6,941 nucleotides of DNA from Gammaproteobacteria bacterium (lineage in GTDB: Bacteria; Pseudomonadota; Gammaproteobacteria; PS1; Pseudothioglobaceae): assembly GCA_024280535.1 (NCBI GenBank), contig JAJRPY010000080.1, positions 1 through 6,941 of the forward strand, in the 5' to 3' direction. The position numbers and the translations under genes are program-made. Under the pieces are notes generated by a model. The model had not been told where the DNA came from and did no database searches. It was given only the letters and a program-made list of their open reading frames with translations. Positions 1 to 6,690 of this stretch are shown piece by piece. Position 1 is the stretch's first letter. Every line of letters starts with the position of its first letter.

Positions 1-245
1 ATTTCGGTAAGGAGTGTTCCGAAACCGCTTGGCTCTTCTTTTTTGGCGGGTTGTAAAGTGGTGGTGTAGGGCTGGTTTAGGGCTAGGTAGCCTGTTTTGT
101 CAAAATCACTGGCGGAGGTGATGTTGAGAGATAGGGTTAAAATGCTGAAGATTAGAAGGTGTTTGAGTTTGATGAGCGTGTTAGGAAAAATGCGCTTGAT
201 GAGTTGAATAATATGGGCTTTGATGTTATTTAAGGGTGCTTTCAT
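1..245 (-). CDS. N-terminal part of an exported protein of unknown function (cut by window edge)
   Basis: An open frame runs on the minus strand from ATG at 245 to the left edge with no stop, giving 81 residues beginning MKAPLNNIKA. After a long basic n-region (about residues 1-29, with several Lys/Arg) comes a hydrophobic stretch LLIFSILTLSL (30-40) and a plausible signal peptidase I site after Thr-Ser-Ala (43-45); the mature part starts SDFDKTGYLALNQ. So it is probably secreted to the periplasm or outer membrane, though an uncleaved N-terminal anchor is possible. An AAGG Shine-Dalgarno lies 8 nt before the ATG, and this is the only ATG in the frame, which supports the start. A TATAAT match is at 282-287 on the minus strand but without a good -35. 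I do not recognise the family from the visible part. Confidence 0.6.
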   Translation of the reverse strand, partial: MKAPLNNIKAHIIQLIKRIFPNTLIKLKHLLIFSILTLSLNITSASDFDKTGYLALNQPYTTTLQPAKKEEPSGFGTLLTE

Positions 246-293
246 GCGTTTAGCCTTGTATTAAAAAAATAATTAGTAGGCATTATACGACAA

Positions 294-443
294 TTATGCG
301 ACTGTGATTTTTGCTTTTAGATTAAAAGTCTTTTTTAATTTAGCCACTTCGGCAAATGCGCTGGCTGAGGCCAACAATAGGACGGCAACTGTATATAAAC
401 TAATGATTAGCCTGTTTATGTTGGTGAATGAGTGTGTCACCAT
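294..443 (-). CDS. Tiny ORF with signal peptide (49 aa), possibly a small secreted cationic peptide or a truncated gene
   Basis: From ATG at 443 the frame encodes 49 residues ending in TAA at 294-296. It has a textbook signal peptide: n-region MVTHSFTNINR, h-region LIISLYTVAVLLLA (12-25), then SASAFA with an AxA-type cleavage site after residue 31. The predicted mature part is only 18 residues (EVAKLKKTFNLKAKITVA), with five Lys and one Glu, so net positive. A strong promoter (498-525) reads into it. The Shine-Dalgarno is weak (AAGAG, 6 nt before ATG). The frame could also begin at GTG 491, at the predicted transcript start, which is less likely. Either this is a real small secreted peptide or the 5' end of a gene that has lost its body; no homologous continuation is visible before the next gene at 245. 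Confidence 0.4.
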   Translation of the reverse strand: MVTHSFTNINRLIISLYTVAVLLLASASAFAEVAKLKKTFNLKAKITVA

Positions 444-493
444 CTTATACTCTTGAGGAGAGAATAATATCTTGGGGGAGAATGGTGACACAC
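432..493. repeat. Perfect 12-bp inverted repeat with 38-nt loop over the start of the small ORF
   Basis: Positions 432-443 (gtgtgtcaccat) are the exact reverse complement of 482-493 (atggtgacacac). Read on the minus strand, the first arm lies at the predicted 5' end of the mRNA (transcript start near 491) and the second arm is the start codon plus codons 2-4 of the small ORF. The loop carries the weak AAGAG Shine-Dalgarno inside a further short CTCT/AGAG stem. It could be an mRNA hairpin that masks translation initiation, or the ends of a very small mobile element; no target-site duplication is seen. Confidence 0.7.
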
Positions 494-497
494 AGTC

Positions 498-525
498 ATT
501 ATAGCACTAAATTATAATACGTCAA
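498..525 (-). promoter_or_regulatory. Sigma70-type promoter for the small exported ORF
   Basis: On the minus strand TTGACG (525-520) and TATAAT (503-498) are separated by 16 bp, five of six and six of six consensus matches. The predicted transcript start is near 491, about 48 nt before the ATG at 443. No other gene nearby on this strand would use it except the small ORF and, by read-through, the exported protein at 245. Confidence 0.7.
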
Positions 526-608
526 CATAATTATATTATTATTTTCTAAACTTGATAACAACGGCATAAAACCGCTTACTGACACTATAAAGGCAACATT
601 CAGGCAAT

Positions 609-637
609 AAAAAAGCACCCATTAAAGGTGCTTTTTT
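609..637 (-). terminator. Rho-independent terminator after tRNA-Phe
   Basis: An 11-bp perfect stem (aaaaaagcacc at 609-619 with ggtgctttttt at 627-637) encloses a 7-nt loop and, on the minus strand, ends in a run of six U. It begins 8 nt after the encoded CCA of the tRNA. The stem is symmetrical enough to act in both directions, but only the minus strand has a transcript arriving at it. Confidence 0.85.
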
Positions 638-645
638 ATTAAATA

Positions 646-721
646 TGGTGGCCGCACCTAGAATTGAACTAGGGACACAGGGATTTTCAATCCCTTGCTC
701 TACCAACTGAGCTATGCGGCC
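646..721 (-). tRNA. tRNA-Phe (anticodon GAA)
   Basis: The minus strand folds as a complete 76-nt cloverleaf: acceptor GGCCGCA/TGCGGCC, D arm GCTC-AGTTGGTA-GAGC, anticodon stem AGGGA/TCCCT around loop TTGAAAA with anticodon GAA, variable loop GTGTC, T stem CCTAG/CTAGG around TTCAATT, discriminator A and an encoded CCA. All stems pair fully. It decodes UUC/UUU. It follows trxB by 47 nt on the same strand but has its own promoter-like -10 and a terminator, so it is probably an independent unit with possible read-through from trxB. Open frames crossing it are translation artefacts. Confidence 0.97.
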
Positions 722-734
722 GTAAAAAATCAGA

Positions 735-761
735 ATTATACCCAATAATTCTATCCGTAAA
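735..761 (-). promoter_or_regulatory. Promoter of tRNA-Phe
   Basis: A perfect TATAAT lies at 740-735 on the minus strand, placing the transcript start near 728, about 7 nt before the tRNA. The -35 is poorer: TTTACG ends 15 bp upstream. The -10 is clear, the -35 only suggestive. Confidence 0.5.
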
Positions 762-768
762 CGACAAA

Positions 769-1728
<960 letters not shown>

Positions 1729-1770
1729 TTATAATAACTCAGGCTACCATTAGCCCTTTTCATTTTAAAC

Positions 1771-1799
1771 ATTATAAAGTAAGCGTAAATCCTCTTGAA
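1771..1799 (-). promoter_or_regulatory. Candidate trxB promoter in the trxB-ftsK divergent region
   Basis: On the minus strand TATAAT (1776-1771) is preceded, 17 bp away, by a poor -35 (TTCAAG, 1799-1794). Because TTATAA is self-complementary, the same bases also give TATAAA at 1773-1778 on the plus strand, about 17 bp before the ftsK start. The two divergent genes may therefore share overlapping -10 elements. Neither direction has a convincing -35. Confidence 0.35.
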
Positions 1800-4074
1800 A
1801 AAAAATACACGCATAAAAGCCAAAAAAAACCAAAAAAAATCACACTCAAAAGCCGGCAGCGAACTGCTGTTTATTTCTTTAGTGGCACTGGGTTTGATGT
1901 ATTTGGCCGCACTATTGACCCACTCATCCCAAGAAAATCCATGGTCTGGAGATATAGCACTTGATGAACCTGTTACTAATTTAGCCGGTGTGTTTGGGGC
2001 TTATTTAAGCGATTTCTCTTTATCTGTTTTCGGATTTAGTATCTACATTATCCCGATTGCCTTCATTTGGCTAGGCTGGCGCATCCATAAAAACACCGAG
2101 CAACGCCGCACCAGCAAACTCATCCTACTCATTCGCACCTTGTTACTACTGGTTTTAATCGCCTTTAGCGCGGCATTTTTAACCCAAAATTTTGCCCACC
2201 TCCATCCCTCTGGTGGCTTTCTTGGTGAAATGATGCATAACTATTTCGGGGTCATATTTGGCGACGCCTCCTTGATTGTTTATTTAAGCATTATGATGAT
2301 CAGTTTTAGCATTGCCAGTGGCATTTCTTGGATTGCTATGTTCGCCGCCATAGGCAGATTTTTTGCCAAACTGCTGGCCAATATCAAACAAAAACGTGCC
2401 GAGGCAAAACTCAATCAACCAAAAAAACCACAAAAACCCATCATCACCAACCGAACTACAATTGACAAGCCCAAGGCAACCCAGCAAACTACCTCGCCCC
2501 AAACAATCAATCAGCCCATCTCCTCCAATTTATTCAACACCGCCACAGCTGCCGGACTGCCAAACCTTGATTTATTAGATGCGCCAGTCATCAACACCCA
2601 AGGATTTTCCGAGCAATTATTAGAAGATATGTCTCGCCAAGTTGAACTCAAGCTAAAAGATTTTGGCTTTGAGGTGACTATCACCACAGTCACCCCCGGC
2701 CCGGTAATCACCCAATTTGAACTCTCGCTGGCGCCTGGCGTTAAAGTGGCACAAATCATCAACCTAAGCAAAGACTTGGCACGCGCATTATTGGTAGAAA
2801 GCGTTAGAATTGTTGATGTTATTCCTGGCAAACCGGTGATTGGTCTCGAAATTCCCAATGAATCCAGAGAAATGATTAGCCTAAAAGAAATACTCGCCTC
2901 ACAAGAATTTGCCAATTCAAAATCAACCCTAAGTATGGGACTGGGCAAAGATATTAACGGCAAACCAATTATTGCAAATTTGGCAAAAATGCCCCATTTA
3001 TTAGTCGCTGGCGCTACTGGAATGGGCAAATCCGTTGGACTAAATGCCATGATTTTAAGCGTGCTTTACAAGGCTCAGCCCGAAGATGTGCGCATTATTA
3101 TGATTGACCCAAAAATTGTCGAATTGGCTATTTATGCTGATATTCCACACCTATTAACCCCCGTCGTCACCGATATGAATGAGGCTGCTTCCGCACTTTG
3201 GTGGTGTGTTAATGAAATGGAGCGTCGTTACGCCCTATTGGCCAAATTTGGCGTACGCAACATTGACGGCTTTAACGAAAAACTCAAAAAAGCCAAACAC
3301 AGCGATCAACCCTTATTAGACCCAAGTTTTAACCCACACACCGCCGCAGAAGGCGAACAAGCGCCCGAACTGGAAACCCTGCCCCTAATTATGCTGGTGA
3401 TTGATGAATTTGCCGATATGCTGGGCGCCTTGGCTCAAGAAGATCGCGCCAAGGCCAAGCGCGTCGAGGCATTAATCGTACGCCTAGCACAAAAAGCGCG
3501 CGCCGCCGGCATTCATCTTATCATTGCCACACAGCGCCCAAGCGTTGATGTGATCACCGGCCTAATCAAATCCAACGTGCCGACACGCATTGCCTTTAAA
3601 GTCTCCTCTAAAGTAGATTCGCGCACCGTACTCGACCAAGGCGGCGCAGAACAACTACTAGGCATGGGCGATATGCTTTACATGAGCCCTGGTATGTCGC
3701 ACCTAGTCCGCGTACACGGTGCGTTTGTTGATGATGATGAAATCCAGCGTGTGGTTAATTTCTTAAAAGAAAACTCTGAAACCAACTATCTTGATGGCAT
3801 CCTAAACGCCCACAGCGAATCACAAGACTCGCATGAGTCAACTGAGACCAAATCACTAGAAACAGGCGAGATGGACGCCCTATATGATGAGGCCGTAAAA
3901 ATCGTCACCTCATCAAGAAGAGCCTCCATTTCAAGCCTACAACGCCGTATGCGCATTGGCTACAATCGCGCCGCACGCATTATCGAGGATATGGAAATCT
4001 CCGGCGTAGTCAGCAGCATGAACAGCGCCGGCAACCGCCAAGTGCTCGCACCAGAGCCCCTTAATGATGAATAA
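1795..4074 (+). CDS. ftsK: DNA translocase FtsK
   Basis: Septum-anchored, ATP-driven dsDNA pump that clears chromosome ends during division and activates XerCD at dif. The 759-residue product has a basic N-terminus, about four membrane segments (roughly 24-42, 76-96, 109-130, 160-187), a short polar Lys/Gln/Thr/Pro linker (about 195-255), the alpha-beta motor with Walker A GATGMGKS (406-413) and Walker B LIMLVIDEFAD (531-541), and a C-terminal winged-helix gamma domain (about 691-755, containing SISSLQRRMRIGYNRAARIIE) that recognises polar KOPS DNA. The linker is far shorter than in the ~1330-residue E. coli protein. The start must be TTG: an in-frame TAA lies at 1786-1788 and the next Met is residue 35, inside the first membrane segment. 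No good Shine-Dalgarno precedes it. It overlaps lolA by 11 nt. Confidence 0.97.
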   Translation: MKKNTRIKAKKNQKKSHSKAGSELLFISLVALGLMYLAALLTHSSQENPWSGDIALDEPVTNLAGVFGAYLSDFSLSVFGFSIYIIPIAFIWLGWRIHKNTEQRRTSKLILLIRTLLLLVLIAFSAAFLTQNFAHLHPSGGFLGEMMHNYFGVIFGDASLIVYLSIMMISFSIASGISWIAMFAAIGRFFAKLLANIKQKRAEAKLNQPKKPQKPIITNRTTIDKPKATQQTTSPQTINQPISSNLFNTATAAGLPNLDLLDAPVINTQGFSEQLLEDMSRQVELKLKDFGFEVTITTVTPGPVITQFELSLAPGVKVAQIINLSKDLARALLVESVRIVDVIPGKPVIGLEIPNESREMISLKEILASQEFANSKSTLSMGLGKDINGKPIIANLAKMPHLLVAGATGMGKSVGLNAMILSVLYKAQPEDVRIIMIDPKIVELAIYADIPHLLTPVVTDMNEAASALWWCVNEMERRYALLAKFGVRNIDGFNEKLKKAKHSDQPLLDPSFNPHTAAEGEQAPELETLPLIMLVIDEFADMLGALAQEDRAKAKRVEALIVRLAQKARAAGIHLIIATQRPSVDVITGLIKSNVPTRIAFKVSSKVDSRTVLDQGGAEQLLGMGDMLYMSPGMSHLVRVHGAFVDDDEIQRVVNFLKENSETNYLDGILNAHSESQDSHESTETKSLETGEMDALYDEAVKIVTSSRRASISSLQRRMRIGYNRAARIIEDMEISGVVSSMNSAGNRQVLAPEPLNDE

Positions 4075-4645
4075 ATTAATCGGACTATTGGCACTATGCT
4101 ACGCCTCTTTGAGTCTGGCTCAAGCCAATCAATTTACCCAATTTTTCAATAGTTTTGATACCCTAAGCGCCAACTTTAAACAACGCGTTTATGATAATAA
4201 CCACCAACTCATCACCCAGAATCAAGGCAAACTTCAATTTAAACGCCCCCAACACCTGATTTGGCATACCCAAACACCCAATGATCAAACCCTACTACTC
4301 AACAACAACGAACTTTGGTTCATCGATACCGAGCTCGAACAAGCCAGCCTACAACACATCACCGATTTAAAACAAACCCCTTTATACTGGCTACTTAATC
4401 GCCCCAAACAACTCAAAAAAACACCCCAATACGCCTATAGCAGCAACAAAATCGACTGGTACACCACCAACCAGCCCAACCAATTGCGCTTCGGCTTCCA
4501 AGATAGCACCCTCAAAGGCCTATCCCTCACCAATGAACTAGCGCAAACAGTCCAAATACTGTTTGACGAGGTAGTCATCAACCCCAATCTACCCGCAGAA
4601 CTATTTCTGCCCAATTTTGGGGCAGATTTTGATGTGCTTAGGTAG
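4064..4645 (+). CDS. lolA: Outer-membrane lipoprotein carrier protein LolA
   Basis: Periplasmic chaperone that takes lipoproteins released by the LolCDE transporter and hands them to LolB at the outer membrane. The 193-residue product has a signal peptide (MMNKLIGLLALCYASLSLAQA, likely cut near residue 21) and family hallmarks: ANFKQRV (36-42), GKLQFKRPQHLIWHTQTP (55-72) and ELWFIDTELEQA (83-94), matching the E. coli G-x-L-x-x-x-RP-x-x-x-x-W and LWFY/EQA segments, ending FGADFDVLR. Two adjacent ATGs (4064, 4067) both lie inside the last codons of ftsK, with no clear Shine-Dalgarno, so translation is probably coupled to ftsK. No terminator follows directly; the first good one is at 5135-5158. 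The E. coli neighbour rarA is absent. Confidence 0.93.
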   Translation: MMNKLIGLLALCYASLSLAQANQFTQFFNSFDTLSANFKQRVYDNNHQLITQNQGKLQFKRPQHLIWHTQTPNDQTLLLNNNELWFIDTELEQASLQHITDLKQTPLYWLLNRPKQLKKTPQYAYSSNKIDWYTTNQPNQLRFGFQDSTLKGLSLTNELAQTVQILFDEVVINPNLPAELFLPNFGADFDVLR

Positions 4646-4717
4646 GTTTATACAAGCCATCCTTTCTAATGCCATTCAAGTAAAATCCACTCAGCATTCT
4701 TAATAAATATGATTATT

Positions 4718-5207
4718 ATGAACTAACAAACGAGTAACAAATTGAACGGCGTTCAATCGAAAAATTAATCAGTCTCGGTTATAAGCACAATCAAGCAATT
4801 AAAGACCACAACACCTTAAACGCCAATTTTCGGCAAAAATTCAAGACGTTATTAAACCCGATATTTTTGCCACCTCTATCAGGAAATCAACCTAATGACA
4901 AAGATAAAAGACATTCCAGCCATCGATAAAATGGACAAGTGAATAACGCCATTAATTGTAAAAGCTACCTTGCCAAGCCTTATCATAGTTGGGAGCGTGG
5001 ACAAAATGAAAATACTAATGGGCTTTTAAGGCAATACTTTCCAAAGACGATGTCTTTGGTCAATATTGCCTACAATGAAGTTAAAATAGTTATTGATAAA
5101 CTCAATTCTAGACCAAAGAAAGTGTTTAAAATTTAAAAACACCTTGCTAGGTGTTTTTTGAGAATACTGGCGTAGATACCCGTCAATTTGAGGTGGTACG
5201 TTTATGA
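4718..5207 (+). pseudogene. IS30-family transposase remnant, internally deleted and frameshifted
   Basis: The 3' part (from about 4939) encodes YLAKPYHSWERGQNENTNGL followed by LRQYFPK and, further on, LNSRPKK, the characteristic C-terminal block of IS30-family DDE transposases, which contains the catalytic Glu. Near the start, a frame at 4738 reads QIERRSIEKLISLGYKHNQ, like the IS30 N-terminal helix-turn-helix region, but its ATG (4718) is separated by stops and its frame ends at a TAA at 4927-4929. Most of the middle, including the two catalytic Asp regions, is missing: under 0.5 kb remains of a gene normally about 1 kb. After RPKKVFKI (TAA 5134) the frame shifts and continues KTPC-stop-VFFENTGV to TGA at 5205-5207. 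This is not a functional transposase. Terminal inverted repeats are not recognisable. Confidence 0.85.
5135..5158 (+). terminator. Strong rho-independent terminator made from the IS30 remnant
   Basis: A perfect 10-bp stem (aaaaacacct 5135-5144, aggtgttttt 5149-5158) around the tetraloop TGCT, with a T tract through 5159. It is the first good terminator downstream of lolA and may end the ftsK-lolA transcript; it also works on the minus strand for the gene at 5254-5609. The hairpin is the decayed coding sequence for KTPC-x-VFF near the transposase C-terminus. Confidence 0.75.
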
Positions 5208-5253
5208 GTCAAATTCACCATTTATGAAAATGAACGTCACCAAAACACCTCTC

Positions 5254-5609
5254 TCAGTAATTGTGTAGTCCACTTCTAGTGGTGAGATTAGAACCCGTAA
5301 CGCTAATTGCACCTGCTTCCAAAGCACAAAAATTTTGTTACACTTCAAGAAGGATGCACTCTTCTGGATTGTTGATAAAAAATATTTTGATGTCACAATC
5401 AGAGCTGTGGGTGCTATTTTGGTACATCGTAATAAGACCTGTTGATTTAGATTTTACTATCTTTTCATAAGCGCAATCTTGCACTTCTGTATCATATTCC
5501 ACATTGAAGCATCTAAAATTTAAAGACTGACATGCAACTATAACAGAAGTGCTAATGAATGAATATAAAAAACCATCAGCACGGTCTTTGGTGCTAAGTA
5601 ATTTTTCAT
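5254..5609 (-). pseudogene. Broken gene for a cysteine-rich exported protein
   Basis: From ATG at 5609 (AGGA 10 nt upstream) the frame reads MKNYLAPKTVLMVFYI and soon stops. A one-base shift in the T6 run at 5572-5567 joins it to a long open frame on the same strand, which continues LYSFISTSVIVACQSLNFRC, runs about 75 more codons to TAA (5340-5338), then stays open 27 codons further (NFCALEAGAISVTGSNLTT region) to TGA at 5256-5254. Restoring one T gives a coherent 118-codon gene with a signal peptide (about 1-26; IVAC resembles a lipobox) and six cysteines (27, 34, 46, 72, 85, 95), suggesting a disulfide-bonded periplasmic or surface protein. The TAA may be a nonsense mutation or the genuine end. 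I recognise no family. Transcriptional slippage at the T run could in principle rescue it. Confidence 0.5.
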
Positions 5610-5668
5610 TTGCTTGTTTTCCTATTTTTACATTCTAACTACGAAATTCTATGGTAAAAAGGCTATAT

Positions 5669-5821
5669 ATGGCTAATCACAACCACAATCATTGGCATAA
5701 AATCAAAATTAAGCATCTTGGCTTTGCACTGATTTCTTGACTGGCGTTTTTACTGATGCAGTCATTGTTATTTGTGTGCGATATCAAATTTGTGTTCTAG
5801 GTTAATGAGGTGGCTGAATAG
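5669..5821 (+). pseudogene. Small His-rich membrane-protein ORF interrupted by two stops
   Basis: AAAAAGG (5656-5662) stands 6 nt before ATG 5669, a good Shine-Dalgarno. The frame reads MANHNHNHWHKIKIKHLGFA then LIS, TGA (5738-5740), LAFLLMQSLLFVCDIKFVF, TAG (5798-5800), VNEVAE, TAG. Without the stops it would be a 50-residue protein with a His/Asn-rich head, one membrane helix (about residues 17-36) and a short acidic tail. Both stops can be single transitions (TGG to TGA, CAG to TAG). It is divergent from the broken cysteine-rich gene. I do not recognise it; it may simply be decayed DNA that happens to encode a hydrophobic stretch. Confidence 0.35.
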
Positions 5822-5925
5822 TGAGTTTTGAGAATCAATTAACTGTGAACAATGGCACAAAAAATGGAATCAATACAGCGTTAAAGATTGCCATTTTTTT
5901 ACAGAATAAGTTGATTAGGTTTTGA
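5821..5925 (+). CDS. Very short ORF (34 aa) with a Shine-Dalgarno, unknown
   Basis: GTG at 5821 is preceded by GAGG (5807-5810) at 10-nt spacing and opens a 34-codon frame (MSFENQLTVNNGTKNGINTA, then LKIAIFLQNKLIRF) ending in TGA at 5923-5925. The end is hydrophobic and basic and resembles only loosely the A-x-LK...LI(K/R) motif of the repeat protein downstream, so it might be a degraded extra copy. There is no other support; chance is quite possible. Confidence 0.2.
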   Translation: MSFENQLTVNNGTKNGINTALKIAIFLQNKLIRF

Positions 5926-5999
5926 GATAGTGTTTTGTCGTTAGATCTTTTTCCTTGGGGTTTAATGACATTTTTTTATCAAGGAATAGGAGTAATAAT

Positions 6000-6359
6000 A
6001 TGTCAGATAAAGATATTAGTTTTGATTGTTCGGATATTCATTCTATTGAAAATGTGGCCAATCAGTATGAGCAAAAGCATACCGTTATGGCGTTTCTTAA
6101 ATGGGCTTGTAAAATAGAGTTAATTAAGAAGGGTGAGTCTTATAATAAAGTGTATGAGTTGATTAAGGAAGTATCAGGCCTGAGTAGAAAGAGTTTTAAT
6201 TGTTTGAAGGATATAGAGCATGTGGCTAGTCAGTACCAGCAAAAACAAGTTGTTGTGGCATTCCTTAAATGGATTTGCGGCACGCAGTTAATTAAAGACG
6301 ATCCTTATTATGTGGTATATGATCTTATTGAAACTGTGCTGGGTTTAACAAGAAAATAA
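6000..6359 (+). CDS. Two-repeat small protein of unknown function (119 aa)
   Basis: The start is ATG 6000, preceded by AGGAG at 5988-5992 with 7-nt spacing, the best ribosome site in the window; an upstream ATG at 5955 in the same frame has none. A terminator follows 21 nt after the stop. After a short acidic head (MSDKDISFDCSDIHS) the protein consists of two tandem copies of one unit: residues 16-64 and 72-119, joined by SFNCLKD. By hand alignment with one gap, about 28 of 48 positions are identical. Shared features are IE-x-VA-x-QY-x-QK, AFLKW-x-C-x-x-x-LIK (W35/W91, C37/C93), a Tyr pair region, LI, and GL-x-RK at the end. The unit looks mostly helical and amphipathic; no signal peptide or membrane segment is seen, so it is probably cytoplasmic. 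I do not recognise the family. It sits between mobile-element remnants and is the only intact-looking gene of the accessory stretch. Confidence 0.8.
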   Translation: MSDKDISFDCSDIHSIENVANQYEQKHTVMAFLKWACKIELIKKGESYNKVYELIKEVSGLSRKSFNCLKDIEHVASQYQQKQVVVAFLKWICGTQLIKDDPYYVVYDLIETVLGLTRK

Positions 6360-6380
6360 ACTCTAGTCTTATATTGGATG

Positions 6381-6405
6381 AAACCCCTTTTATTAGGGGT
6401 TTTTT
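6381..6405 (+). terminator. Rho-independent terminator of the two-repeat gene
   Basis: An 8-bp perfect stem (aaacccct 6381-6388, aggggttt 6395-6402) with a 6-nt loop is followed by T through 6405. It starts 21 nt after the stop codon of the 119-residue gene and supports that gene being a real transcription unit. Confidence 0.85.
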
Positions 6406-6430
6406 AATAAAAGAAGCGGGCAATAAGCAA

Positions 6431-6690
6431 AGACAGACCCTGTAAAACAGATTGTGTAAATCCACCTTTTCCACTCTTAACTATCTCTCGTATTTTTCCA
6501 TAATCTCATCAAAAAAAGACACCTAACCGAGGGTAAATCTCACGCCAGTTTCTAACTCTAGCTCTTTGCTATTTTTCCTGTATTTTTTGTGTTGCCAAGC
6601 ATATCATTTTAAGCACAGATTCTGATGTTGGGAACGAGCCTTTATAGTTGGTTTTTTCTTGATAATTGCATTTACGCCCTCATATTTTCC
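6431..6690 (-). pseudogene. C-terminal remnant of an IS256/mutator-type transposase
   Basis: Minus-strand frames, pieced together across frameshifts, read YEGVNAIIKKK, then NYKGSFPTSESVLKMICLAT, QKIQEK, stop, then RVRNWREIYPRLGVFF, and after one more shift in a T run DEIMEKYER with a TAG at 6483-6481. This follows the order of the mutator/IS256 C-terminus (TTNAIEG-N...RK..., FPT-E..LK..YLA...I..KW, RNW...L.I.FE). It carries at least two frameshifts and one internal stop. Downstream, 6431-6461 (agacagaccctgtaaaacag, then attgtgtaaat) resembles the terminal repeats of IS256-family elements, with ..GTGTAAAT inside and the GGGTCTGTC-like end outward, so this is probably the element's end. The catalytic part and other end are not in the window. 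Confidence 0.6.

Noticed and set aside
646..721. tRNA-Phe as an integration (att) site for a genomic island.
   Set aside because: No integrase gene or second copy of the tRNA 3' end is visible, and the flanks hold trxB and small secreted ORFs.
539..745. Minus-strand open frame across the tRNA (contains GRIAQLVEQGIENP).
   Set aside because: It is the usual artefact of translating a tRNA gene.
2284..3050. Minus-strand and alternate plus-strand ORFs inside ftsK (2284-2502, 2363-2578, 2511-3050).
   Set aside because: They lie within the clearly coding ftsK frame and show no family motifs.
5281..5330. Segment gagattagaaccc resembles the T-arm of a minus-strand tRNA.
   Set aside because: The flanking bases do not pair as T, anticodon or acceptor stems, and the stretch is better explained as the 3' part of the broken cysteine-rich frame.
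5202..5470. Overlapping open frames on both strands (5202-5396 minus, 5261-5470 plus).
   Set aside because: They are shadows of the reconstructed minus-strand frame and have neither ribosome sites nor recognisable motifs.
5669..5821. TGA and TAG read as selenocysteine or pyrrolysine codons.
   Set aside because: No SECIS-like hairpin follows the TGA and nothing suggests recoding; simple decay by transitions is enough.
5851..5900. aatggca (5851-5857) pairs with tgccatt (5889-5895) before a T run, like a terminator.
   Set aside because: Only 7 bp with a 31-nt loop, too weak to call.
5935..6117. Plus-strand ORF starting at 5935.
   Set aside because: It overlaps the well-supported gene at 6000 in another frame and lacks a ribosome site.
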